From Epidermidibacterium keratini (lineage in GTDB: Bacteria; Actinomycetota; Actinomycetes; Mycobacteriales; Antricoccaceae): a stretch of 64,000 nt of DNA. Location of the stretch: contig NZ_CP047156.1 of assembly GCF_009834025.1 (NCBI RefSeq), positions 62,001 through 126,000 on the forward strand, in the 5' to 3' direction. Every line of letters starts with the position of its first letter. Position 1 is the first letter of the stretch. Under the pieces are notes generated by a model. That model was not told where the DNA came from and did not search any database. It saw only the letters and a list, made by a program, of their open reading frames with translations. Position numbers and translations under genes: made by a program. Below, piece after piece: positions 16,638 to 25,004 of the stretch.

Positions 16638-17275
16638 CGATCGCCGAGGACTCCGCGCTGCTGCGCGAGGGCATTTCTGGGCTCCTCACCGCAGAGGGAC
16701 ACACGGTTACGCACGCGGTGGGCGACGCCGACGAACTACTCCGTGCGGTCACCGCCGACCCACCGGACCTCGTGATCCTGGACGTGCGCATGCCGCCGGA
16801 CTTCGTAGACGAAGGCATCCACGCCGCACTCCGCATCCGGCGCGAATGGCCCGACATCGCAGTCATCGTCCTCTCGCAGTACGTCGAGCGCCGACACGCC
16901 AGCGAGCTGCTCGACGGCCGTGGCGGCGTGGGCTACCTCCTCAAGGACCGTGTCTCGGACATCGGCGGCTTCCTCGACGCCATCGAGCGCGTCCACGACG
17001 GCGGAACCGCGTTCGACCCGGAGGTCATTCGCCAGCTCATCGCCGCCAAGAGCGACCCGGACACCACGTTCACGGCCCTCACCGAGCGGGAGCGAGCCGT
17101 GCTCGAACTCATCGCCCAAGGCCACAGCAACGCCTCGATCGCCGGCCAGCTCTACGTCAGCCAGAGCGGCGTCGAAAAGCACATCAACACGATCTTCACC
17201 AAACTCGACATCGCACCCGACACGACCTACAACCGCCGCGTCCTCGCAGTCCTGGCCTACCTGCGCGACCGATAG
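16628..17275 (+). CDS. LuxR/NarL-family response regulator
   Basis: 215 residues from GTG 16628. Receiver domain at 1-120 with Asp8, phospho-acceptor Asp52 (VILDVRMPP), Ser/Thr in VIVLSQYV and Lys in GYLLKDRV. The LuxR-type HTH is at about 148-205 (LTERERAVLELIAQGHSNASIAGQL, SGVEKHINTIFTKLDI). It completes the two-component pair with the overlapping kinase. Targets probably include this operon and envelope genes (inference). Confidence 0.95.
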   Translation: MRIAIAEDSALLREGISGLLTAEGHTVTHAVGDADELLRAVTADPPDLVILDVRMPPDFVDEGIHAALRIRREWPDIAVIVLSQYVERRHASELLDGRGGVGYLLKDRVSDIGGFLDAIERVHDGGTAFDPEVIRQLIAAKSDPDTTFTALTERERAVLELIAQGHSNASIAGQLYVSQSGVEKHINTIFTKLDIAPDTTYNRRVLAVLAYLRDR

Positions 17276-17368
17276 CGGTCCGTCGCTCTACTCAGTCCCG
17301 CCGTCCACAGGCGACCGTCGGCGAGAGCGCCGGGAACCAAGGGGGCCACGGAAAACGCCCCCGGACAT

Positions 17369-17402
17369 GAAGAAACCAGGCGAGAACCCTGCTCTCACCT
17401 GG
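17369..17402 (-). terminator. Rho-independent terminator of tRNA-Pro
   Basis: On the minus strand, CCAGGTGAGA pairs with TCTCGCCTGG around a 7-base loop (one G-U), followed by TTTCTTC. It begins nine bases after the tRNA 3' end. A GGGGGC/GCCCCC stem at 17341-17362 may serve the plus-strand operon. Nothing else is visible in 17276-17411. Confidence 0.75.
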
Positions 17403-17411
17403 ACTTTTGCG

Positions 17412-17485
<74 letters not shown>

Positions 17486-17692
17486 TCTCGGCCGCGGCCG
17501 AGGTCGTCCGAGCAATGCTCAGACCGACGCACCACTCTAGCGCACCGGCAGATCCACGCGGTGCGCGGAGTACGCCGTACTCCGGGGTTGGCGCGCCGTT
17601 AACTGTCTGTTTAGATCGCATACGACCCCGCTTGCGGATCTGGCCGTTGTCCCGTCCGCCCCGCGAGCGCCCTTCCATCGATGAGGCTTCCC

Positions 17693-18958
17693 ATGCGCAT
17701 ATCCACTCGTGTCTTCGCGGGCTCGGCCGTCGTGGCCATCGCACTCACCGGTTGCTCGACCAAGGCCAGCAACGGCAACGGCGGCGGCAGCGGCTCGGGA
17801 GACATCAAGACCGATGTCGGCGTCACCGACTCGCAGATCACGCTCGGCGTCATGACCGACCTGTCCGGCGTATTCAAGCCCTCCGGCGTCGCCTACACGG
17901 CCGGCAACCAGCTGTGGGCCGACGACGTCAACTCGCGCGGTGGCATCTGCGGGCGCGACATCACCCTCGACGTCCAGGACCACGGCTACAAGCCCGACAA
18001 CGCCGTCTCGCTCTATCCGACGATGGCCGAGAAGGACCTCGCGATCCTGCAGATGGTCGGCTCCCCCATCCTCGCCGCGCTCAAGCAGCGCATCACCACC
18101 GACAACATGCTCACCATCCCGGCGAGCTGGGCCTCGGAAAACCTCGACTCTGAAGCCGTGCTGATGATCGGGCAGACCTACGACGTCGAGATGATCAACG
18201 GGCTGGATTTCCTGCAGCAGGAGGGCATGATCAAGAACGGTGACACGATCGGTCACATCTACGTCGACTCCGAATACGGCCTCAACGCCTACAAGGGCAC
18301 TCAGTACTACGCCGAGCAAAACGACATGACCGTCATCGGCGCACCGGTCGCCTCCACCGACACCGACATGACCGCGATCATGACGAAGATGAAGTCCGAG
18401 GGCGTCACCGCGATCGCCGTGACGACCGCATCGCAGGCCACCGGCTCCGTCGTGCTGCAAAACGTCGCGCAGGGCCTCAACGTGCCCGTCATCGGCTCGA
18501 GCCCGACGTTCTCGATCCAGCTGCTGCAAAACCAGTCCACCGTCGAGGCGATGGCCAACCTTCACGTCGTAGCCAACAACGACGCCTTCGGCACCGGCAC
18601 CAACAACGAGACGGTCAACGAGATCGAGAAGAAGTACGCCGCGGCGTACGACGACCCTGCCGACCGCGCCATCACCGGCGGCTACGTCTTCGGCATGGCC
18701 ATGGAGGCCGTGCTCAACCAGGCCTGCGACGACGGTGACCTGACGCGGGCCGGCGTACTCGCCGCGCGCAAGAAGCTCGATGACATCGACACCAAGGGCA
18801 TCACCGGCAACCTCGACTTCTCCGATCCCGGAGCACCCAGCAGCCGCGAGGGCTTCATCTTCGCGGTCGATGCCAACGCCCCGGTCGGCATGGTCGTGGC
18901 CCGCGAGCTCTATGCCTCCGACGACGCGAAGAAGTACAAGACGCCGTACCAGAAGTAG
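17693..18958 (+). CDS. ABC transporter substrate-binding lipoprotein (Leu/Ile/Val-type)
   Basis: 421 residues from ATG 17693, which is preceded by GAGG at a good distance; ATG 17681 would add four residues. Lipoprotein signal MRISTRVFAGS with lipobox LTGC, a Gly/Ser/Asn linker, then a Peripla_BP_6 domain (ITLGVMTDLSGVFKPSG, GGICGRDITLDVQDHG). This family delivers branched-chain or other amino acids and amides. No LivH/M/F/G genes are adjacent and a strong hairpin ends the transcript, so it is an orphan that must work with a transporter elsewhere. Confidence 0.9.
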   Translation: MRISTRVFAGSAVVAIALTGCSTKASNGNGGGSGSGDIKTDVGVTDSQITLGVMTDLSGVFKPSGVAYTAGNQLWADDVNSRGGICGRDITLDVQDHGYKPDNAVSLYPTMAEKDLAILQMVGSPILAALKQRITTDNMLTIPASWASENLDSEAVLMIGQTYDVEMINGLDFLQQEGMIKNGDTIGHIYVDSEYGLNAYKGTQYYAEQNDMTVIGAPVASTDTDMTAIMTKMKSEGVTAIAVTTASQATGSVVLQNVAQGLNVPVIGSSPTFSIQLLQNQSTVEAMANLHVVANNDAFGTGTNNETVNEIEKKYAAAYDDPADRAITGGYVFGMAMEAVLNQACDDGDLTRAGVLAARKKLDDIDTKGITGNLDFSDPGAPSSREGFIFAVDANAPVGMVVARELYASDDAKKYKTPYQK

Positions 18959-18987
18959 CTACCGCGTCAGGCAAATCTCACAGTAGG

Positions 18988-19022
18988 CGGATCCGGGTGG
19001 CGGTCTCAGTCACCCGGATCCG
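18988..19022 (+). terminator. Hairpin terminator after binding protein
   Basis: Perfect 12-bp stem CGGATCCGGGTG / CACCCGGATCCG with an 11-base loop, 29 bp after the stop, no U-tract. It separates the orphan binding protein from the osmoprotectant operon. The 19023-19174 stretch holds the likely promoter region of the next operon, with no clear motif. Confidence 0.75.
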
Positions 19023-19174
19023 TTGTGAGAGCGCCGACCTGCCGCCTGTGACCGGTGATAACGGTGTGACAACGTCATCGCCGTGAGTCGCACTTGCGTT
19101 CGACATCGCACACACCGACGACATAAGGTCAATCCTCGGTCAAGTTCTTCCGCGGACCCCTGGAAGGAGGCACG

Positions 19175-19819
19175 GTGACGTTCTTCGACTTCCTCGATAC
19201 GCGTAGTGACGAGATGATCGAGCTGGGCATCGGACATATCCTGGTCGTCGCGGTATCGGTCCTCATCGCCACGCTTCTCGGCGTCGCGCTTGGCATCCTC
19301 GCCTTCCGCATCAAGCGACTGCGAACCGCGATCCTGGCTATCACCGGCGCGTTTCTCACGATCCCGTCGTTTGCCCTGTTCGTGTTGATGCTGCCGCTCG
19401 TCGGTCTCGGTACGCCGCCAGTGCTGATCGCCCTCACGATGTACGGGTTGCTGCCGATCGTGCGCAACACCATCACGGGGCTCACCGGCGTCGATCCCGC
19501 GATCGTCGAGTCGGCGCAAGGCATGGGTCTCAACGCCAGGCAGCGGCTGCTGAAGATCCAGCTACCGATGGCCTGGCCGGTCATCATGACCGGCATCCGC
19601 GTCACCACGATCATGCTTGTCGGCATCGCCGCGATCGGCGCGATCGTCCTCGGCCCCGGCTACGGCAACTTCATCTACGAAGGACTCGGCCGGGTCGGCA
19701 CGCCGGTCGCCATGAACCTTGTCATGGCAGGAATCATCGGCGTCGTCGTCATCGCCATCCTCTTTGACGCACTGTTTAGCCTGATCGGCCGGTTGACTAC
19801 CTCGAAGGGACTTCGATGA
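19175..19819 (+). CDS. Osmoprotectant ABC transporter permease (first)
   Basis: 214 residues, about six membrane helices. BPD_transp_1 domain with FLTIPSFALFVLMLPLVGLG and the coupling-loop EAA-like segment ESAQGMGLNARQRLLKIQLPMAWPVIMTG. This matches OpuBB/OpuCB/ProW-type permeases for glycine betaine, choline or carnitine. Start GTG 19175 follows AAGGAGG, the best ribosome site in the operon. Its stop overlaps the ATPase start (ATGA 19816). Confidence 0.92.
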   Translation: MTFFDFLDTRSDEMIELGIGHILVVAVSVLIATLLGVALGILAFRIKRLRTAILAITGAFLTIPSFALFVLMLPLVGLGTPPVLIALTMYGLLPIVRNTITGLTGVDPAIVESAQGMGLNARQRLLKIQLPMAWPVIMTGIRVTTIMLVGIAAIGAIVLGPGYGNFIYEGLGRVGTPVAMNLVMAGIIGVVVIAILFDALFSLIGRLTTSKGLR

Positions 19820-21048
19820 GCACCGAACCCATCACCAACGAAACGCAGCAATCCCCAGAGCTCGCGGGGACTCCGGAGACGATGATCTCGCTGCGCAACC
19901 TCTCCAAGACCTTCCCGCGCACGTCCACGCCAGCGGTCAGCGACCTGAGCCTGGACATCCCCCGCGGCGAGATCGTGATCCTGGTCGGCTCGTCCGGCTC
20001 GGGCAAGACCACGACGATGAAGATGATCAACCGGATCATCGAACCCACCTCGGGGCAGATCATCCTCGACGGCGAAGACGTCACCCGCTCCGATCCGGAC
20101 AAGCTGCGCCGCCGCATCGGCTATGTCATCCAGCAGATCGGCCTGTTTCCGCACATGACGATCGCCGACAACATCGCGACCGTCCCGCAGCTGCTCGGCT
20201 GGGACAAGAGGCGTACGGCGCAGCGGGTCGACGAGCTGCTGTCCATGGTCAGCATGGATCCCGACCAGTACCGCGGGCGCTACCCGAAGGAGCTTTCCGG
20301 AGGCCAGCGTCAGCGCATCGGCGTCGCGCGCGCGCTGGCAGCAGATCCCGACGTGATGCTGATGGACGAGCCGTTCGGTGCGATCGACCCGATCACCCGC
20401 GACCGCCTACAAAACGAGTTCCTGCGTCTGCAGGCCGATGTCCGCAAGACGATCGTCTTCGTCACCCATGACATCGACGAGGCGATCAAGATGGGCGACC
20501 GGATCGCGATCATGCAAGAGGGCGGCAAGATCGCGCAGTACGGCACGCCCGAGGAGATCCTGACCAACCCGGCCAACGACTTCGTCGCCGACTTCATCGG
20601 ATCCGGCGCGGCGCTCAAGCGCCTCAACCTGTCGCGGGTGCGCGACGTCGAGCTCACGCAGTGGCCGACGGTCGAGGTGGGTTCGTCTGCGCGACAGGCA
20701 CGCGACCTCGTCCGCGACTCGGACAAGTCAGCCGCACTGGTGCTCGATGCCCAGCGTCGCCCGCACAGCTGGGTCAACGTGACCGACCTCAACCGGATCG
20801 GCGACGGCACGATCGGTGAGATCGGCGCCCCCGCCGGCGCCGTCGTCGAGGGCCAGTCGACGCTCGCCGACGCGCTCAACGAGATGGTCACCGCCAACTA
20901 CTCGGTCGGCATCGTCGTTGATCGCAATGGCGCTTACCAAGGCATCATCGACATCGACTCGATCAACGAGTCAATCCGGTCGATGCGCTCGGATGTACGC
21001 ACCCGGCAGCGGGCCGCACTGCCCGCCGACGATCGGCTGCTGTCATGA
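19816..21048 (+). CDS. Osmoprotectant ABC transporter ATP-binding protein with CBS domains
   Basis: 410 residues. Walker A GSSGSGKTTTMKMI, Q-loop VIQQIGLFPHMT, signature LSGGQRQRIGVARAL, Walker B VMLMDEPFGAID and the switch His in FVTHDIDEA. After the ATPase (about residue 265) comes a C-terminal tandem CBS region, with VTANYSVGIVVDRNGAYQGIIDID. In OpuA-type importers the CBS module senses ionic strength and gates transport, so this is predicted to be osmotically regulated. Coupled to permeases on both sides by ATGA overlaps. Confidence 0.95.
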   Translation: MSTEPITNETQQSPELAGTPETMISLRNLSKTFPRTSTPAVSDLSLDIPRGEIVILVGSSGSGKTTTMKMINRIIEPTSGQIILDGEDVTRSDPDKLRRRIGYVIQQIGLFPHMTIADNIATVPQLLGWDKRRTAQRVDELLSMVSMDPDQYRGRYPKELSGGQRQRIGVARALAADPDVMLMDEPFGAIDPITRDRLQNEFLRLQADVRKTIVFVTHDIDEAIKMGDRIAIMQEGGKIAQYGTPEEILTNPANDFVADFIGSGAALKRLNLSRVRDVELTQWPTVEVGSSARQARDLVRDSDKSAALVLDAQRRPHSWVNVTDLNRIGDGTIGEIGAPAGAVVEGQSTLADALNEMVTANYSVGIVVDRNGAYQGIIDIDSINESIRSMRSDVRTRQRAALPADDRLLS

Positions 21049-21890
21049 GCACCGGCACCGACCTGCGCCCTGAAGGCGTGGAACCCGACGGTCGCACCGA
21101 AGAGGAAGACACCCTCCTCGAGGACAGTGAGCAAGACGCGCTGTCGATGTCGTCGCCGGTCGTCGGGCGCAGCCTCTGGAGCTACCTGACGATGCCGCTG
21201 ATCCTGGCGGCGGTCGTGATCGCACTGGTGATCGCGATCAGCACCAGCGATCTCGACACGATCGAGGAGCGCTCGCTCAACCTCCCTACCCTGCTGGGCG
21301 CGACCTGGCGGCACGTGCTGCTATCGGTCGTCTCGACCATCTTCGTGCTGCTCATCGCGATCCCACTGGGCATCATGTTGACCCGGTCATGGACGCGCAG
21401 CTTCCGCGGCCTGCTGCTGACCGTGGCCAACATCGGCCAGGCGATCCCGACCATCGGTCTGATTGCTCTCATGGCCGTCGCGTTCAACTACATCGGCTTT
21501 ACCGCAGCGGTTATCGCACTGGTCGCGTGCGCCGTACTGCCCGTACTCCGCAACACGATGGTCGGTATCGAGCACGTCGACGAAAACGTGCTCGAGGCCG
21601 GGCGCGGGATGGGCATGTCGAAGTCGACCGTGCTGCGCAAGCTCGAGCTCCCACTCGCAGTGCCGGTGATCCTCGCCGGCGTACGCACCGCACTCGTGAT
21701 CAACGTCGGTACGGCGACCCTCGCGGCGTACATCAACGCCGGTGGACTCGGCACCATCATCGTCGCGGGCCTGACGACGAACCGACTTCTCATCACTGTC
21801 ACCGGCGCGACCTTGACCGCCGTACTCGCGTTGCTGATCGACTATCTCGCCGGCATCGCCGAGGCCAAGCTGCGGCCGAAGGGTCTGTAG
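21045..21890 (+). CDS. Osmoprotectant ABC transporter permease (second)
   Basis: 281 residues: an acidic cytoplasmic N-terminus of about 45 residues (EEEDTLLEDSEQD), then six or so helices of a BPD_transp_1 domain with ANIGQAIPTIGLIALMAVAF and the coupling-loop segment EAGRGMGMSKSTVLRKLELPLAVPVILAG. It pairs with the 19175 permease to make a heterodimeric channel, as in OpuCB/OpuCD. Followed after 44 bp by the first binding protein. Confidence 0.93.
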   Translation: MSTGTDLRPEGVEPDGRTEEEDTLLEDSEQDALSMSSPVVGRSLWSYLTMPLILAAVVIALVIAISTSDLDTIEERSLNLPTLLGATWRHVLLSVVSTIFVLLIAIPLGIMLTRSWTRSFRGLLLTVANIGQAIPTIGLIALMAVAFNYIGFTAAVIALVACAVLPVLRNTMVGIEHVDENVLEAGRGMGMSKSTVLRKLELPLAVPVILAGVRTALVINVGTATLAAYINAGGLGTIIVAGLTTNRLLITVTGATLTAVLALLIDYLAGIAEAKLRPKGL

Positions 21891-21934
21891 CGCACACACA
21901 TTGGGCCGCATCGCGGCCCCGAAAGGGTGGATCG

Positions 21935-22903
21935 ATGACACGACGCAGCGTGCGTACTGCGCTGTTAGCCGTGGGGATGGCGATTACGCTCGCCGTCGCC
22001 GGCTGCTCGGGCGATACCGACGTGAGCGGTGGGGGCAGCGGTGACGCTGCCTCCGGTGGCTCCCTCGCCGAGGACTACGACCTCGAGGGCGCGAGTTTGA
22101 CTGTGGGCTCGAAGGAGTTCACCGAAAATCGCATCCTCGGACAGATCACCATCGCGGCGCTGCAGGCCGCCGGCGCCGACGTCACCGACAAGACCGGCAT
22201 CAGCGGCACCGACACTGTGCGCGCTGCCTTGGACTCCGGCGAGATCGACATGTACTGGGAGTACACCGGGACCGGCTGGGTCAACATCCTCGGCAACACC
22301 TCCGAGCAGCTGCCCGATGACCTCTACACGGCCGTGAAGGACGCCGACGCCGCCAACGGAGTCACGTGGATCGGGCCGGCGAAGTTCAACAACACCTACG
22401 CGATCGCGGTCAAGTCCGACTTCGCCAAGGAGAACGACCTCGAGACCATCAGCGACGCGGCGACGTACCTCGCCGACAACCCAGACGCTCAGCTGTGCGC
22501 CGCAAGCGAGTTCATCAACCGCGACGACGGTCTGCCGGGGCTGGAAGCGGCGTACGGCATGAAGTTCGGTGGTCCGGTCGAGGTCGACCTCAATCTGATC
22601 TACACGCAGCTGGGCAAGGACTGCGACTTCGGCGAGGTCTTTGCGACTGATGCTCGGGTGAAGTCCAACGACCTCGTCGTACTCGAGGACGACAAGAAGT
22701 TCATCGTGCCGTACGTCGGGGCGTTGACCGTCAAGAGCGACATCGCCGACGAGTATCCCGATATCGACAAGATGTTTGCCGATATTGCAGAGAAGCTAGA
22801 TGACGAGACGATGATCGATCTCAACGGCAAGGTCGACCTGGACGGCGAGAAAGAAGCCGACGTGGCCAAGCAGTGGCTGCAGGAAAACGGATACATCGAC
22901 TAG
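21935..22903 (+). CDS. Glycine betaine/choline-type substrate-binding lipoprotein (copy 1)
   Basis: 322 residues. Signal peptide with lipobox AVAGC, a Ser/Gly linker DVSGGGSGDAASGG, then an OpuAC/ProX-like domain: LTVGSKEFTENRILGQI, TGISGTDTVRAALDSGEIDMYWEYTG-type segment, and YGMKF. Aromatic residues in MYWEYTGTGW resemble the ligand cage for quaternary amines. ATG 21935; the spacer before it contains GAAAGGG. It is strongly similar to the next gene, a tandem duplication. Confidence 0.94.
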   Translation: MTRRSVRTALLAVGMAITLAVAGCSGDTDVSGGGSGDAASGGSLAEDYDLEGASLTVGSKEFTENRILGQITIAALQAAGADVTDKTGISGTDTVRAALDSGEIDMYWEYTGTGWVNILGNTSEQLPDDLYTAVKDADAANGVTWIGPAKFNNTYAIAVKSDFAKENDLETISDAATYLADNPDAQLCAASEFINRDDGLPGLEAAYGMKFGGPVEVDLNLIYTQLGKDCDFGEVFATDARVKSNDLVVLEDDKKFIVPYVGALTVKSDIADEYPDIDKMFADIAEKLDDETMIDLNGKVDLDGEKEADVAKQWLQENGYID

Positions 22904-22930
22904 GCACCGCAGGCAGACAGGAGCAATCCG

Positions 22931-23902
22931 ATGATTTTCAGTAGCAGACTGCGCAGCACCGTGGTGGCCGCTGCGGCGGCACTCGTCTTGGCCGTCGCGG
23001 GCTGTTCGGGTAACACCGACGTCAGCGGCGGAGGCAGCGGCGATGCCGCCGCCGGTGGCTCCATCGCCGAGGACTACGACCTCAAGGGCGCGAGCCTCAC
23101 GGTCGGCTCGAAGGAGTTCACCGAAAACCGCATCCTCGGACAGATCGCCATCGCGGCGCTGCAGGCAGCTGGCGCCGATGTCTCAGACAAGACCGGAATC
23201 AGCGGCACCGACACCGTGCGCGCCGCACTGACGTCCGGCGAGATCGACATGTACTGGGACTACACCGGAACCGGCTGGGTCAACATCCTCGGTAACACCA
23301 CGACCGACCTGCCCGATGACCTTTTTGCGGCGGTTTCTGAGGCCGACGCGGCCAACGGCGTGACGTGGATCGGCCCGGCGCCGTTCAACAACACCTACGC
23401 GCTTGCGGTGAAGAACGATTTCGCCGAGGAAAACAACATCGAGACGATCAGCGATGCGGCCGAGTACGTCAACGCCAATCCGTCCGATGGCACCATCTGT
23501 GCGGCAAGCGAGTTCCTGCAGCGCGACGACGGACTACCCGGCGTTGAGGCTGCGTACGGCATGAAGTTCCAGGTCATCGAGCTCGACCTGAGCCTCGTCT
23601 ACACCCAGCTCGGCAAGGACTGCAACTTCGGCGAGGTCACCTCGACCGAGTCGCGCATCAAGGCCAACGACCTCGTCGTGCTTGAGGACGACAAGAAGTT
23701 CTTCGTGCCCTACAACGGCGCGCTGACGGTCAAGACCGACGTGTTCGATGAGTATCCAGACCTTGAGCCGATGTTCCAGGCGATCATGGAAGGCCTGACC
23801 GACGACAAGATGATCGAGCTGAACGCGAAGGTCGATCTCGACGGCGAGAAGGAAGCCGACGTCGCCAAGCAGTACCTGCAGGACGAGGGCTTCATCGACT
23901 AG
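22931..23902 (+). CDS. Glycine betaine/choline-type substrate-binding lipoprotein (copy 2)
   Basis: 323 residues, near-identical in layout to copy 1: lipobox AVAGC, linker DVSGGGSGDAAAGG, and most of the binding domain conserved word for word. Differences cluster near the ligand region (MYWDYTGTGW for MYWEYTGTGW, PAPFNN for PAKFNN) and in the second half (FQVIELDLSL for FGGPVEVDLNL). This suggests divergence in substrate preference after duplication. Ends the importer operon before a 20-bp-stem hairpin. Confidence 0.94.
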   Translation: MIFSSRLRSTVVAAAAALVLAVAGCSGNTDVSGGGSGDAAAGGSIAEDYDLKGASLTVGSKEFTENRILGQIAIAALQAAGADVSDKTGISGTDTVRAALTSGEIDMYWDYTGTGWVNILGNTTTDLPDDLFAAVSEADAANGVTWIGPAPFNNTYALAVKNDFAEENNIETISDAAEYVNANPSDGTICAASEFLQRDDGLPGVEAAYGMKFQVIELDLSLVYTQLGKDCNFGEVTSTESRIKANDLVVLEDDKKFFVPYNGALTVKTDVFDEYPDLEPMFQAIMEGLTDDKMIELNAKVDLDGEKEADVAKQYLQDEGFID

Positions 23903-23925
23903 CCACTCGCGCCTTACCGCACAAC

Positions 23926-23972
23926 GTAAGTGTGGACTTTCAGTCACCTGGCGACTGAAAGTCCACACTTAC
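23926..23972. terminator. Long perfect hairpin between convergent genes (family A)
   Basis: Perfect 20-bp stem: GTAAGTGTGGACTTTCAGTC at 23926-23945 and its complement at 23953-23972, loop ACCTGGC. It lies between the ABC operon end and the convergent LysR gene end, so it is probably a bidirectional terminator. A covarying copy is at 27498-27538. Confidence 0.78.
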
Positions 23973-23976
23973 TTCG

Positions 23977-24903
23977 TTAGGCACCCGACAGCGCGCGGGC
24001 CGCGCGCTGCAGACAACGGGTCATGGCCACCATCGACGGACTCAGGCTGCGCCGGTCAAGAGTCCCGAGCGAGATCTGCCGCGCTGGCACCGCCGAGTTC
24101 TTGGTGAAGGCCAGCTTGCGCACGTCGGCACGCAGCTGGTCGAGCGCCAGCCCGGGGACCATCGCCACCCCCACTCCCGCCGAGACCATCGCCTGCACCT
24201 CCTGGTAGTCATTGGCCTCGTAGACCACCCGCGGCTCGAACCCCGCCCGCGCACAGCTGCGCAGCAGCACCTGAGTCGCCGGATGCTGGTCCTGCCGCAC
24301 GATCCACGACGCGTCCGACAGCTCGGCGAGAGCGATCGTCGTGGCGCTCGATGACGTCGCGCTGACCAGCAGGTGCATCGGGTCGTGCATCAGCGGTTGG
24401 ACCAGGATGCTGGTCGGCCACGGCGGCGTGAAGTCATAGCTCCAGAGCACCGCTAGGTCGACCTCACCGGACTCCAGCACCTCAAGCAGATCTGGGAACA
24501 CTCCGGAGCGCACCGAGACCTGCACGTCAGGCCACGTGGCGATGAACTCGCGCAGCGCGTCCGAGACCAGCGACGCACTCGCCGTCGGGAACGAACCCAG
24601 CCGCACACTGCCGGCCCGCAGCGACTGAATTGCCTCCAGGTCGCCCCTGATGCTGCGGATCTCAAACCGCAGCGCACCGATTCGCCGAATCACCGCCGCA
24701 CCGGCCTCTGTCGGGCTCATCCCGCGCGGCAACCGGACGAACAACGACTGCCCGATGGACCGCTCGAGCTTGGCCAGGCGCTGCGAGGCCGCGGAAACCG
24801 TCATCGACGACTTCTCCGCGGCCGCCGTGAGCGAGCCGGTAGCGGCGATGTGCTCAACCAACAACAGCGAGGTGAGGTCGGAGAAATCATCGGACAGCAT
24901 CAT
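23977..24903 (-). CDS. LysR-family transcriptional regulator
   Basis: 308 residues from ATG 24903 (ATG 24900 is equally possible; a start at 24954 adds 17 polar residues). N-terminal HTH: HIAATGSLTAAAEKSSMTVSAASQRLAKLERSIGQSLFVRLPRG. The rest is the LysR effector-binding domain (SVRLGSFPTASASLVSDAL, VLWSYDFTPPWP). It is divergent from the PrpF-type gene, so it most likely regulates the isomerase-carrier pair in response to the carried acid (inference). Confidence 0.93.
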   Translation of the reverse strand: MMLSDDFSDLTSLLLVEHIAATGSLTAAAEKSSMTVSAASQRLAKLERSIGQSLFVRLPRGMSPTEAGAAVIRRIGALRFEIRSIRGDLEAIQSLRAGSVRLGSFPTASASLVSDALREFIATWPDVQVSVRSGVFPDLLEVLESGEVDLAVLWSYDFTPPWPTSILVQPLMHDPMHLLVSATSSSATTIALAELSDASWIVRQDQHPATQVLLRSCARAGFEPRVVYEANDYQEVQAMVSAGVGVAMVPGLALDQLRADVRKLAFTKNSAVPARQISLGTLDRRSLSPSMVAMTRCLQRAARALSGA

Positions 24904-25004
24904 TTGCCTTTCGCTGTGCTTAAGGCCTGTTGAATTCTTTTCGATTGTACTCAACCCTTCCGCTGCTTAGCGTCAACCGCACACACGTAGGAAGGAAAGC
25001 GACG

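Noticed and set aside
17537-18565. Minus-strand ORF opposite the binding lipoprotein
   Set aside because: Composition is Asp/Val/Gly noise from antisense codons; the plus strand has a lipobox and a binding domain.
24929-24955. GTTGA-N17-TCAAC inverted repeat in the LysR-PrpF spacer as a LysR box
   Set aside because: Arms are only 5 bp and the gap is longer than the usual T-N11-A box, so chance is likely; LysR control is inferred from gene arrangement only.
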